A stretch of 64,000 nt of DNA, from contig NW_008805073.1 of the NCBI RefSeq assembly GCF_000004825.1, positions 372,001 to 436,000 of the forward strand. Direction: 5' to 3'. Positions 23,598-36,400 of the stretch are shown piece by piece. This DNA comes from Heterostelium album PN500. Taxonomy: Eukaryota; Evosea; Eumycetozoa; Acytosteliales; Acytosteliaceae. Under the pieces are notes generated by a model. It was not told where the DNA came from. It did not search any database and worked only from the letters and a program-made list of their open reading frames with translations. Position numbers and translations under genes: made by a program. How positions within the stretch are numbered: position 1 is the first letter of the stretch; each line of letters starts with the position of its first letter.

Positions 23598-24122
23598 ACT
23601 TAAAATATCATTCACTGTTGTATCTGTATTTATTTATTTTCTGTTTTATCATAAATATAATTGTAAATTGAGAATTATTGATTTATTTAAATTTATTTAC
23701 TCACCTATTTCAACCATATATATATATATATATTCTCTCTCTTCTTTTCAATTTTTTTTTCTCAGTGTTTATAAACATTACTCACACTTCTTGTTTATTT
23801 TATATGATTTGCTTGAGTATTTGTTCACAATTTAATGTGGATATATACTTGTTTACAAAACTATTTAGAACTCTATCTCATGTTAACTTACAGAATTTTC
23901 AAAAATAACTATTTTCTGATCATTTTAATTATCTTTTGTTGTAAAACTTTATTTTTTGAATAATATATTTTGTAATCTTTTTAACTTTTTTAACTTTTTA
24001 TATAATATTGTAAAATATTATTTTTTACTGTAAACTCATTCATTACTTTGATAGTATAGAATTTAATATAAATAGCAAATCATATTTTCATTTTTGTATA
24101 GAAAAAACAATTTATATTAAGA
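23598..24122. other. AT-rich spacer downstream of the hAT element
   Basis: About 525 bp, strongly AT-rich, with an (AT)n tract near 23708-23722. The apparent open frame here reads as Phe/Ile/Leu-rich low-complexity protein and is not credible. Confidence 0.5.
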
Positions 24123-24582
24123 ATGAAGATTATAATTGATTTAACAAAGGAAAACAAGTATACAGAAGAAATCATTGATCTCACATATGAAATCAATAAC
24201 AACAGCAATAACAACAACATAAACAACAACATCATCCATATAAATCAATTCCAACTTAATTTAAAGAGGAATCTTATGATTTATATCACTGATTTGGAAG
24301 ATTATATTTTCAACAAAATATTAGAAAATAAAAAAAATAAATTTTCAACATTAATTACATATTTTACTTTTTCGCGTCTCACCAGCAGATTCGAATGTAA
24401 TTTATGTGAATGTTTCACAATTTCATTATCAAACAAAAAGGTTGGACATTGTGCAACCTCTCATATTAATGGTATGTTAATTCTTTTTTTAATAAATATT
24501 TAAGCTAATTCGAATCTATTTTCTGTTTTTCTTTTTTCCATATTTAGCATGTTGCCAACAATACCCAAATATAAACCTTTGA
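24123..24582 (+). CDS. Small possible zinc-binding protein, two exons
   Basis: Exons 24123-24471 and 24548-24582 (donor GTATGTT, acceptor TTTAG) give 127 residues. The N-terminal half has an Asn-rich run; the C-terminal half contains CNLC, then GHCATSH and, across the splice, INACC. This Cys/His pattern could bind zinc. No family is recognised. It lies between a transposon and an orphan permease exon, so it might belong to mobile DNA or be a gene remnant. Confidence is limited by its short length and AT-rich codons. Confidence 0.4.
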
Positions 24583-24839
24583 GTATATTGACAACACCAC
24601 AGATGTGCATGCACTGCCACTGAAAATAAACATTAAAATAAATAAATTTAGATTATTTAACAATTATTCTTTATAACTGTGTTTAAACATTTTATTTATT
24701 ATTGAATTTTCTTTATTATTTATTTGATAAATGTTTTATTTATTATATTTGTTTGTAAATATTAATTAAATATTAAATATTTTTAAATTAAATATTTTAA
24801 AATTTATTATTTATATTTGAGAGAATTTGTCATATTTAG

Positions 24840-25520
24840 GAGTATTGGTACGAAGTGAACTCGCCCATCGACATATTCGCACGAAAATACGTTGGACGTT
24901 GGTTTGCAGTGTTGATCGACATTGCCGGAATCAGTACCACCTTCAATGTCGCCACCGTTTCATTCAACAATATGTACAGAATTCTCTACTCCATTGGAAA
25001 AGCAAACTTGCATCCCTCCTTTAATATTCTGGCACGAACCAATCCTCGCTTCAAAACACCGGTGGTTTCCATCATTTTCTTTACTTTGACACAATTCATT
25101 TTCATGGCGATTATCGGTGCTATCTTTGGATTTGTAAAGACGAAAGGATCTTGGGAAGCATATGGTTATCTCTCGTACATCGGAACACTGCCATTGATCA
25201 TTGTGTTTATCATTACCAATATCGCTGTGATTCCCTACATGAAGAACAAACACCCTGAGGACTACAGTGTACTCTATCATATGGCACTGCCGATATTCTC
25301 AGCGGTGTTGTTCATCATTGTGTTGTTTGGAAACTTCTATCCAACCTATCCGGAACCACCTTACACCTACCTCTTGATTTTCTTGGCAGCTGCAATGGGA
25401 TTCGGTATCGTTTTAGGATTGGCACTAAAAACAAAGAGAGGATTGTTCGAAAACATGCTTTACATGATTCAGAGTGGTGGCGAAGAATCGATTACCGAAA
25501 AGAATAATAACATTCAATAA
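24840..25520 (+). pseudogene. Orphan 3' exon of an amino-acid permease (APC superfamily)
   Basis: The open frame starts directly after a TTTAG acceptor (exon from 24840, EYWYEVNSPIDIFARK) and encodes 226 residues with five hydrophobic segments, matching the C-terminal part of APC-type transporters (for example the segment around ARTNPRFKTPVVSI before a membrane helix). No ATG lies in frame near its start. No exon for the expected N-terminal half (about 250-300 residues, six or seven helices) can be found between here and the hAT element, nor upstream of it. The 3' end is normal (stop at 25518-25520). It is therefore a 5'-truncated gene or the result of a misassembly. Confidence 0.75.
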
Positions 25521-25871
25521 CTGTGAAAAATAACAATCATCAAATCAACTTTTAATAAATTAAAATATATATATTCGATTAAAGTTAATATATAACTTTA
25601 AAATATATATAATTTGATATCCAACAAAAAAAAAAAAAAAGTATATTGTTTATTATATTATATATTCTATCATTTTATTTATGAATGACCGACTGACTGA
25701 CTGATTTGCTGAATGATTTATTGATTGGTTGGTTGTTTTATTGTACAACAATAAAATAAATTATTATTATATATGAACAATCTATATTTGAATGAAAGTG
25801 TGAAAAAAAGAGAGAGAGAGAGAGAGAGAAGTTTATATTTCTAAAATATTAAGTATATATATATATGATAA
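25521..25871. other. Convergent spacer with an AG microsatellite
   Basis: AT-rich spacer between the permease exon and the TPK 3' end. It contains an (AG)n tract at about 25809-25829, ATATAT tracts and GACT repeats near 25691-25702. No gene. Confidence 0.55.
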
Positions 25872-26851
25872 CTAATGAATAAGATCAACGATAAAAATTA
25901 AAATTCCAGTTGTTTTGATTGTTGTAATATCGTCTAAGGTGATGTTTGAAGTGCTGACCATTGCACCGAATTTCATTTCATGACGGTCCAAATTCCAACG
26001 TAAACCAGTGGTCGTAACCTCTTTGACAGTTTCAATGGGTACTACTGAGCAGTGAACTCCTCCTCTAAGATGAATTGTGTGTGTAAAGTTGGGGTGACAG
26101 AGCCAAGCGATGTTTCCAGGTGACAGCAATATCATTCTGGAGTTTTGATTCATCACGAGATTGTTGATATTCGCAATCTCATGTGAGATATTACCACCAA
26201 GTCCACCACTTACAAAGATATTATTAAACTAGTTTTAATTAAGTTAGTTTATAATCAATCAATAAATCAATAGATCGATCAAACAATGATTCTAACTTAC
26301 AGTGATTTCATGTTGTTGTTCCATATCTCTTACAATTTCAATTGCTTTCATCAAGTCAGTAGAGTCTTGCGATGGATCGGTGATGATAGGAACACCTTTC
26401 TTTGTGTAGTACTCGTGTACTGCCTGATCGACAGAGTCACAATCACCCTTGATAAAGTCGGGAATAAAGTAATCCAATGTATCTCTTTGTTCACAGAATT
26501 TATATAATCTATTTGCACCTCCATCTGCACAAATAACTAAAGATGCTATAGTAGTGTGTAATAGCAAATAGCAATAAAAATATATTGTTGTAATCAAATT
26601 TGGTAAGTTTAAGCTCATATCATTTTCGGTGATCATCATTTCTAAAAAAAATACAAACATTTCTTCCACAAATATTCAAAAGTATCCGCTGGTATATCAT
26701 AGTTACAAAGAATCAAGCAATTGATTTCAAGATTCTTACTCTTGTTGCTTGAAATCGAAGGTCTCTGTAAAACTTCAGTGATTCTTGTTGAACCAGCTTC
26801 AAAGTGTTCATCTTGAAGATATGGTGATATTTCATGACATTTCCATTCCAT
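25872..26851 (-). CDS. Thiamine pyrophosphokinase, three exons
   Basis: Transfers pyrophosphate from ATP to thiamine to make thiamine diphosphate. Minus-strand exons 26851-26659, 26545-26301 and 26228-25872 give 264 residues, normal for eukaryotic TPK. The catalytic-domain motifs are in place: LVICADGGANRLY, FIKGDCDSVD (the usual GDxDS site) and ITDPSQDSTDLMKAI (the DxxxTD motif). The C-terminal beta-barrel domain follows, with LRGGVHCSVVPIE, TGLRWNLD and SNI. The intron between exons 1 and 2 separates the start of the Rossmann-like strand from ADGGAN. Confidence 0.9.
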
Positions 26852-27450
26852 TTATTCTTAAATTTATTCTTATATTTATTTTAAAAAACTATATATATAT
26901 TATATACGTATTATTTATATATCTGTAATGAACTATTAATTTAAAACTAAAAAAAAATGATTAAATTGATAGCGTTAATTAGATAGATAGTTTTGTACTA
27001 CAGTATTGTATGTTGTTTTGGTGGGTGTTGTGTGTTGTGTGTGTGTGTGTGTTGTTAAGGTGTGAGCTATTGATATTGGTATTGACAATGTGTATGGAGT
27101 CAATAATGAGTGATGCAAATGTTAATGCTAATGATGATGTTTTTAAATATAATATTATAGTCAAAATAGCTAAAAAGAGAAGGAGTGACAATGACAATGA
27201 ACAAATGAAATAGAAAATAAAACAAAAAAAAAAACAAACAAAACAAAAAACAATATAATTATATTTATAATTTCCCAAAAAAAAAAGATTTATTTTTATA
27301 TAAAAAAAAATCTCGGGTATCGGTGGTAATTTTATTGGTTTTTGACTTTTAAAAAATTGTGGGTACTTTATTATTTATTTTTGATTTTGAAAAATATTTA
27401 AAGGTTACAAGTTATTGTGAATAAAATAAATATATAATATAAATATAAAT
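26852..27450. other. Intergenic region with a TG microsatellite
   Basis: About 600 bp. A TG/TTG-rich tract at about 27009-27057 includes (TG)n at 27039-27051. The open frame through it (27010-27213) is produced by the repeat and lacks a family, so I do not call it. The rest is A/T-run DNA. Confidence 0.5.
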
Positions 27451-30424
27451 CTATTTATTTGATAAAAGGTAAATTCTTTCTTTTGATTTAAATGAATCAA
27501 TCATTGATCTGAAATTCAAGTCTTTGATAATGATTTGTCGTTTTGAATTTGAAAGTTTTCGAGTTGATTTTCGAAGTTGTTGATGTTCATTTTGCTGACG
27601 TTGTTGTTGCTGTTGCTGTTGCTTTTGCTCTGATATTAATAAATAAGATGCCCAGTACTGACCTAAGAATATTTTTAAAATATCTATTGGTATATATTGT
27701 TGCTGTTGTTGTTGTTCTTCTCGACCTGACAATGTTGTCGAGCTGTCGCTTGGTAGTTTAGGTGTTTTCAATATGCATAATGTCCAAGATAATAATGACG
27801 TATTATTACTATTATTATTATTAATATTAATATTATTGTTGTTGTTGTTGTTAGTTGCAACAGCTGACGTCTTCATAGGTGATATATAATTAATGATATC
27901 TAATTTAAACCATCCTTGTTTCTCTAATATTGAAGTATAGTAGATTGGTTTTAAACTATTACTATTATTATTATTATTAATACTATTGTTGATATCAATA
28001 TTGTTATTAACTTTGTTTGGTACTTCAAAGAATATAGCATTGGGTCCAATGATGTGTGTTCTTGAGTGCGAATTTCTATTTAGCGTGTCTACTGCTTGTT
28101 CTAATAACTCTTTAGCAATATCCCATCCTTTATATTGACTAATCGATTGGTTATTATTATTTATATCGTTGTTGCTATCATTGTTATTGTTATCTATTGA
28201 CTCTTTAGTATATAGATTATGAATGACACCACAATTACCATTGTGAAGATATGAGAATGAAACACCACCAACTATCTCTGATTTTCTTGTTTCTTGGTTA
28301 TAGCTAGTTGCCAATACCAAATGAAAATCTTCAAGTGACATTGCTGATCTACCTCTAACCAATTGATACTTCCAATGACTGAAGTAATCTTGACTTTGTT
28401 GTTGCTGTTGTTGTTGCGATAAATTACAATACTCTTGTAGAAGATCTTCATGATAATCGGTCGATAAGTCGATGAATGTAAATGGTCTTGACCAAGGTAT
28501 ATGTAACAGTGGTATCTTCTCTCGTCTCGAGAGATTCTCAATCATATGTTGATAGTCTACATCGTCATCCATAGCATAGCCATTTGCACTACAATTGAAT
28601 CTCCAATAGTTTGTTGTAAACTCTAACAAAAGAGAAGCAGGTAGATAATGGCAATCTGGTCTAGACTGTGGAATTCTCTTTGTTACCAACACTGCAAGCG
28701 ATAGCTTTCCACTTGGTTTCTTATCAACCGATAACGGTGGTTGTACATATGAAAAGTCTACTTTTCTCCAACCCATTCTATCGAGAAACTCATGACAGTA
28801 TGATGTCTCCATTATCCTATTGTCAGTGTTATTCTTTGTTGTTGTTGTTGTTGACGTCGTCGTACTATTATTACTGAAATGTGCAGTCTCTAAAAAGATA
28901 GCGTTACAACCAGCCAAGTTACCACGCTCCACAGCGTTGCGATCGAGTATATCAACAGCTCTCTGTATTAGTGAACGTGCCATATGTTCATCACCTACCA
29001 ATATATAGCTAAGTAATCCACAGTTTACGTCTGAATGATATTCAAATACCAATCCACCACATATCATTGGTTGCTGAGTGATATCGTCATCCAAATATCT
29101 AAGTGATACTAACAAGTGGAAATCTTGTTTGGTAACACCACCACTACTACTATTACTATTGTTATTATTGCCATTGTTATTACTACCTCCATTTCCTGGT
29201 AGCATAGATATCCAACTTTCAAGTGAATCCAACTCGTTCTCACCACTGAAATTAGGGACGAGAACTTCATGATAGAATCTAGTTGCCAGTTGTTCACATA
29301 TTGGATTGGGTGTTGAGTGTAAATCAATGATTGTCCATGGTCTACTCCATGGTAGATCCATTAATGGTATCTTTTCACTTTGATTGAGCTGATCCATCAT
29401 TCGACGATAGTCGATATCGTTTCGCCAGTTTTCCATTTCCAAACGCTCACAACAACTTCCCCAGAACACTTCAAGGAATTTGCGTATCAATGCCGACGGT
29501 AAGTAATATCTCTGCTCACTACCGAATACATCCGAGGGAATATTATTGGTCAATACACAAGTCAATAGTAGATCTCTACATTTTCCATGTTCGAGTGCGA
29601 GTGGCGGTTGTACATAGTCGAAATCGAGCAGACGTATTCCCAGCTTGTGGAAAATAATATGTCGCTGTGCCGGTGCCATTACATCGTCTTCCGGTGCAAC
29701 TTTGTCGGCAGAGTTTGTCTCCAAGAAGATCGCGTTGATTCCACCGAGATGTCCATGTGACTTGGCATCGTTATCCAGCGAGCTGACAGCGTGCTTCATC
29801 AACAATCCAGCAATACCTTGTCCACGATATTCATTATTCACCAAGAGATAGGTAATACAACCAAAGTTACCGTTTGGATAGTATTCAAATACTACACCGC
29901 CCATAATATCAGAGTATCCATTCATTTCGATTTCCAATTTCTTGTCATCTGGACACATAGCAATAACTACATGGAAATCAACTTGATACTCATCGCCATC
30001 GTTATCTCGTTGATAAAACAATACTTTATAACCATCTTCATTCGCTGTCGATGCCGAGCTATTTGAAACACTTCCAATATCTGCTCCATTCTCCTCATTT
30101 TCATCATTATCTTGAAACATTTCTATCCAATTTTCCAGTGGTTCCAATTCTAATTAATATAAAAAAAATAACAATATTATTAATAAATATTATTAATAAC
30201 AATTTATTTATTTATTAAAATAATAAAGTATTCATACCTTCTTCTTTTGGAAAATTCTTTCTCATTAATTCATTATAGAATCTCTCTAATAAATTTAAAT
30301 TGAATTCATCTTTTAAATCTTTATAAATAGGTATTATTTTTTTTGGTGTTGTAGATATTGATGATTTCTCGCTCGTTTTAAAATCAAGATTAATGTTACT
30401 ATTAATAATATTTTGATTATTCAT
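27451..30424 (-). CDS. Protein with three tandem GNAT-like acetyltransferase repeats
   Basis: Exons 30424-30238 and 30149-27451 give 961 residues. Three homologous modules can be aligned. Each has a lead-in of the type RFYxEVLxPNF...LExxxxWI (complete in modules 1 and 2, degenerate in 3), a GGxxFEY...NxGxIxYL strand pair, a helix with A(V/I)xxLxRNA, and NAIFxET, and each ends in an ...RExIPLxxxPWSRPxxxIDL-like segment in modules 1 and 2. Only module 1 keeps the GNAT acetyl-CoA motif (NEYRGQGIAGLL, about residues 169-180). In module 2 it is replaced by GDEHMARSLI and in module 3 by an Asn-rich insert then GWDIAKELL. Gln and Asn runs interrupt modules 2 and 3. The substrate is unknown. Divergent from the Nudix gene. 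Confidence 0.75.
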
Positions 30425-31188
30425 TTTAATATTTAAAGATTCGAAATGATCATCATCTCAATAAATAATTTAGATATAAATAGAATGTGACTTATTCTAA
30501 TTAATTGATTGAAGTTGTTATATGTGTGTAATATATAAATATGTGAGTATGTGGTAAAAAAAAAATTACCAAAGCTAAATCAACAAACACTGTTGATAAC
30601 ACTGTGGAAGTATGTTTATTGGGTGTTCATCTAATCTAATAATTAAAAAAAAAACGAACTTTTAAAATATAAAAACAAAATCTTACAAAGATTTTTTAAA
30701 AAGATCCTTCATACGTGCCCCGAAAAAATAAGAAGGGTTTTTTTGTTTTTTATTGTTCCATTTTGCAAATTTGCAAATTTGTTTTATGAGAATTATTATT
30801 ATTGATAATCAAAAAACAAATAGACAAATAATTTTAAAAAATAATAAAAAGAATTAATATGAATAAATATGTATTCTTTAAATCATTATTTATTAATTTT
30901 GATAGCTCAACTATTATAACTAGACTACAATTAATGTGATTGGTGTTTGGTCATTTAAATTCAAAAAACCACACACAATCTACGAAATTGGCTTTCGGTC
31001 GTCCTCCACCACCCACTTTTCTTATTTTTTATTTTATTTTTAATTTTTTTTTAACGACAAAATTTTTGAAAATATTGATTTAACTTTATTCATATTTTAT
31101 TTTAATATTACTACTATTATTGGATATTGGATACCTTTTTTTTGCTAATTGTTTAATATATTATATTTTTTTTATATTAAAAGATTAT
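30425..31188. other. Divergent promoter region
   Basis: About 760 bp of AT-rich DNA between the divergent GNAT-repeat and Nudix genes. It presumably holds both promoters. There are A/T runs and short TTTGCAAATTTGCAAATTTG direct repeats near 30762-30781. No gene is visible. Confidence 0.5.
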
Positions 31189-31870
31189 ATGTATAGATTT
31201 TCATATTTACTTAGCAGTGAAGGATCAAAATTTCTCAATAGATTCAATAACATACATCAAGCTCAGCAGCCGCAACAGCTCTTCAGTCACAGCCTGGAAC
31301 ACATGGCAAAGAAATCCGCCAAAGGAGCAAAAGATAATCGCACTACTGCTAATGGTGTATTACGTACAAGTAAGGATAGTAATAAAAGCAAGTTAAACAA
31401 CAACAACAACAACAGCAACAACAACAACAGTCACAATAGCAAGAACCATAAAGGTATAAAATCTAAAAGGATATTACAAAAAATGGATCAACATAGACAA
31501 CCTTATCATAATCAACAAAACAATGGACAACTACAACAACAACAACAACAGGTAGCCAACCAATTCCAAAACAATAACAATAACAATAATAATCAATTTT
31601 ATCAGCAACAACAACAGCTGATACAACAGCAACAACAACACCATCAGCAACAACAGTTGATACAACAACAACAGCATCAACCACAACAGCCACAACAACA
31701 CTATTTTGACAATCATCAAATTAACCATGGATATAACAATAACAACAATAACTATCAACAACATAATAGAAATGGAAATGGTGGTTTTAATCGTTATAAT
31801 AACAATGTAAATGTTTTTGGAAATGACAATGGAAATGAAAATATAAATGGATTTGGATATAATAATAATC

Positions 31871-31901
<31 letters not shown>

Positions 31902-33413
31902 TCAGCAACAGTATCAACCACAACAACAATATCAAGCATCATAATAATCAACAAAATGTACAAATATAGAGAAAATCGTTATCATAATCAACAACAACAA
32001 CAACAACAACAATACCAACAACAGCAACAGTATCAACCACAACAACAACAACAACAACAACAGCAACAACAACCTTTTGTCCAGAATAACTATCACAATA
32101 ATAATCATCATTCACAAAGAGCCAACCACAACAACAATATCTTCCAACAGCAACAACAGTTCCTCGCAAAGAGTCAACCACATAACTCTCATAGAAAGAA
32201 TAAACAAACAGAACTGAATCAATCATATCAACCATATCAACAAAACCAAGTTAACAACAGATATTTTAATAATAACAATGATAATTTTAATAATTACAAT
32301 AATAATAATAGTCAAATGAACTTCTACCAACAACAACAACAACAAAGATACCAACAAGTTCAACCAAATCAACAGAACAGATATGGACAACAACCAGCCC
32401 ATGCTAGCCATTCAACACAACCAGCACCACCCATGAAAAAGAAACCAAAGAAACCAAAGAAAAAGAATCTACATCTAGATAACCAGACCGATCTTGACCC
32501 AAAGAGAAGTGAGATTATATTTACTCTGCCAAACCAACATAAACATCAATTCAAGGTATATAGTTAACTGAACTGTTAGATCGACAGATTACCATCGTTG
32601 TTCTTGACACATACACACACTGAAAGATGAAAGAAAAAAGACTAAACAACTGTTGTGTGGTAAAAAATAACTACTAAATATAATATATAGGCAGCAGGTA
32701 TCTTATTGTATAGTGAAGCAGAGGATGGCACCATTAGAGTGCTACTGGGTTGTGAGGACAGAAGTGCCAAGAAGAAGTATCGCCCATCGGTGACACCCAA
32801 CGTCTACCTGCCGTTCGGAGGAAAAGTAGAGCCGGGCGAGACTGCCTATTCCACGGCTATCAGAGAGTTCAACGAGGAGACTGCATTCATATTCGATGCA
32901 CACAAAGAGGAATACAAGGAGCGATTAAAGTCGAGTGAGACTGCAAAGCTTTGGTTCCCGTTCTCCAAGTACATTCTCTTTTTGCTCAAGATCAAACACG
33001 ACGACTCGCTACCACAGCAATTCTTGGATGTCGATAAGTCGGGATTCGAACATACCGACCAGCTCTACCTCGAGTGGATCGACATCGACGCGATCTACGC
33101 CACCAGAGACAACTTTTTTGTGCGTCCAAACGGTGAGCAAGGTGAAATCTCTTCATTCTTCACTTCGATGATTCATCTGATAAGACGATATTTTAGCTCA
33201 AGAGATACTCTAAATCAACAATATCTAACAAAGCTAACAATGCGCAAAGCAGAATCATCAACAACAGCAACAACAACAACCACTACCAATAACCATATAG
33301 TTAATCTAGATGAAATTGACGTTGATGAAAATGAAGAAGAAGAAGAAGATAATGAACAAGACAACCAAGATGAAAATGAAGATGAAGATGATGATGAAAA
33401 TGACGAAAAATAA
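31189..33413 (+). CDS. Gln/Asn-rich Nudix hydrolase, with a frame break in the low-complexity region
   Basis: The C-terminal domain is a Nudix hydrolase. Exon 32691-33413 (after an intron 32556-32690) contains the Nudix box GKVEPGETAYSTAIREFNEE, which fits GX5EX7REUXEE, with Thr-Ala in place of the later Gly, and an acidic Asp/Glu tail. Before it lies a 400-residue Gln/Asn-rich region and a basic KKKPKKPKKK segment. The reading frame from 31189 stops at 31942-31944 and continues in another frame from about 31956 (an ATG) to 32555; a ten-codon piece of the third frame (HHNNQQNVQI) bridges them. So either one or two indels have occurred in the repeats, or the true gene starts at 31956. The start is uncertain; 31303 is another in-frame ATG. 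Confidence 0.65.
31383..32350 (+). repeat. Long CAA/CAG and AAC/AAT trinucleotide region
   Basis: Nearly a kilobase of interrupted CAA, CAG, AAC and AAT repeats encoding Gln and Asn. It includes a run of CAA near 31870-31900 and another at 31990-32070. Such tracts mutate by slippage, and the frame break of the host gene lies between these two runs. Confidence 0.85.
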
Positions 33414-36400
33414 GATGGATATGTTTTGTTGTTAGATTTAATATCTTATTTTTTTTTGATTCAAAAATCAATAAACACCAGATATTTTAGTGATCACATT
33501 AGTTAGTGTGCACATAAAAAAATCAATTCGAATCTATTTCTTTAATTTATGATATCGATTGCAGTTTGAGATTCTTTCAAATAAACTTCAAGTTATTCCA
33601 AATTATCAATCGAATTGATTAATTCATTACCGAGGTAATTAAACACCAAACTGGTTCTTAAGAATGAATATTCATACTTTCATTTTTGGTTTGGGTTTGT
33701 TTGTTGCGATTACATAGATTAAATTGGAAAAATTTATAACAATATTGGAACGACTATGACTGACCTGTCATCGATGTAAAGTCAATTATTATATTACAAT
33801 AGGCTAACTAGTTATATTATTTCTTTCTATAAGGTGATATCATCCCATTGGTTTTATTTTTTTTTTTGTTTTGTAAACAACCTTTTTAACTAACAATAAC
33901 AAAACAAACCAAACAAACAAAACTAAACTTTGAAAGTTAAACAACAACACAACACCACAACAGCATCTTTGCAAATAAGGTATTGATGAAACAAACCATC
34001 AAACTAACTTCCACTTCAGACTTTTTTTTTTTTTTGTTTGCAATGAAAAAAAAAACAATAAATATAGAAAAAATAATTAACGTTAACCTTTGTAATTACA
34101 TTATTCATTAGGAGGATATTGAAGCTGTACAAAACCTTGCATAAATTAAAGATGAATTAAGTTTTTTTTATTCTTTTTTATTTGGTTGGTGCCTGTTTCT
34201 AAAATAAGGTTGGTTTTTTTTTTTTTTTTTTTTTACAAATTTTTACACTCGTCATCACGATCGAACCATCGAAACAACAAAATTGAATGTGATTCACATT
34301 CGTTTTGTAACCCACTTACACACATAACACCAGTATCAAAAACTCTGGATCGTCTATCTAGTGTTTTTGTTTTTTTTTTTAAGATTAATTTAATTTATTT
34401 TATTTTTATTTTATCTTTTTTTGTTATTTTTTTGTTTTTAATTTAGATCAATCGAGATTTGATAAAGGTCTACCCCAGAGTCAATCATGATCCTTTTTAA
34501 TTTTACTAATACTATTAAGTGACAAAAATTTTAATAAACGTTGAAATTTTCTCATCATCTTTGGAGCAAGTGACGATAGTGTACTACCAACAGAAATACA
34601 ATTAATTCAAATCATAGTCATCCTCCTAAATCCTCAATTAATTGTGTGTGTGTTGTTATTCTATTGGATTTCTTCATCCATCTTTTTTAGTTTCTATAAA
34701 TATAATTCACAGTATTAATAATAATAAATATTAAAAAATCAATCTCACAATTAGAGTCGAACAACCCCTCAGTCAAGAAAGTAAAATCATTCAACAATCA
34801 TCCAAACAATCGGTCAATCACTCTTACTTTGTAAATTTAACAAATACGAATCAAAAAAGAGATTATTTAGTTAGTTACTTCTTCAATCAACCAAACCCCC
34901 TCATTCAACATTACTATCTATCTGTAAATAAATAAGTAAATAAGTAATAATAATAATATAAAGTAAACTGTATATTATATATTTTAATTTAAAAGTTAAT
35001 TAAACTAAAACCCAAAGGTAATTATTATTATATTTTAAATTTATATAAACAATAATAAATCTATCTATCTTAAAAAAAAGTGTTTTAAGAAAGATTGCAA
35101 AAATAGTAATAGTAACTTGTTTTGAACATTGTCAATGAAACCAAAATCATCAAAATCATTATCTGTTTTGTTTGTTTATAATAGCGATAAACTTCCCACC
35201 ACTTTTCACCAACTCCATAATTTTATCCAATAACAACAACCATAAAATTTTAAAACCAATATTGGTTATTCTTTCTCTTTAAGAATTAAGAATGACAAAA
35301 ATGAAATTAAGTTAAAATTATAACAACACCCCGCCAATTTATCAATTTTTTTAAATATTATTTGTATATATGTACATTCAACATCATCAATGATCATCAA
35401 ATAACTGAAACTCCTTAAATATCATAAATCCCTCTAAATCTCAACATAAAGTGAATGAATGTTATTTGTTCACACTTGATACATTTATTTTAGTGGTATG
35501 TGTTGTTGTTGTTGTGATTTTAGACTTTAAAAAACACAAGCACAGCACATCCATTCATTATTTCATCCAAACCAACAATAACAACACCATTCAAAACAAA
35601 AACACTTAAAAAAAAAAAAAACAAAACAAATCACAATAACAACCATATATATTGAAACTCTTCAAATAATAATGATAATAGTTTCATATGTATGGTTACA
35701 TTGATTGATATCAGTCCATAATTATTAATTAATGGTATAGTGAGTAACCAACCTACTTCCTATTTCATCAACAATAACAATTTGACACCAGCAACACAAA
35801 CCAAACAAAATTGGAATTTGAAATTCATTCATATTCACAATAATAAAAAGAGTTACTTTAGCTTTTTGTTTTTTCTCTTTTACTCTTTTATACTATCAGT
35901 CATACAACATAAGAATAAGATAGAATCACCAGTGTACCCAAATATTTAACTTACTTCTTCTAATAATAATAATACAAAGTTACATATTTACAAGTAGTAC
36001 TATTATTTTTATTCAAAAACAAAAGATAAAAATAAAATTCTAAAATCATTGAATAATAATACGAAAACAAAAATAAACAATTTAATCACTCTGTAATATT
36101 AGATTTATATTTCAACCATAAAAGTTGTTGTAATTGTTTAAATTCATAAATAAGCACAAACCAGTTCTCCAACAGAAATTTACAAATACTTGTTATTTAC
36201 AAATAGGCTTCTGAAATTTTAAACCAAAAATTATTAAATCTTTTGGATAAAAGATCCAAATAGTTGAAATTTCAATAGGTACATATTGATATTAGGATCA
36301 ATCAATAATTATCCAACGTTAATCATTATTATCATCATCATCACACTTATAAAATTATATCATTATATTCTAAACTCCAAAACACAAAGATCATAAATAA

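Noticed and set aside
20565-23607. Exact 8-bp target duplication for the hAT element
   Set aside because: Only 7 bp (TAAAATA) match and the right copy is offset by 3 bp; in such AT-rich DNA this could be chance.
27010-27213. 67-codon frame over a TG repeat
   Set aside because: Its first half is produced by the TG/TTG repeat. No splice sites or family.
31531-31935. Antisense Leu/Ile-rich frame (134 codons) opposite the Gln-rich region
   Set aside because: Reverse reading of CAA/AAC repeats (TTG/GTT), which always gives Leu/Val runs.
35740-35949. Open frame in the long region before the RhoGAP gene
   Set aside because: It has no ATG start, reads as Asn then Phe/Ser low complexity, and has no family.
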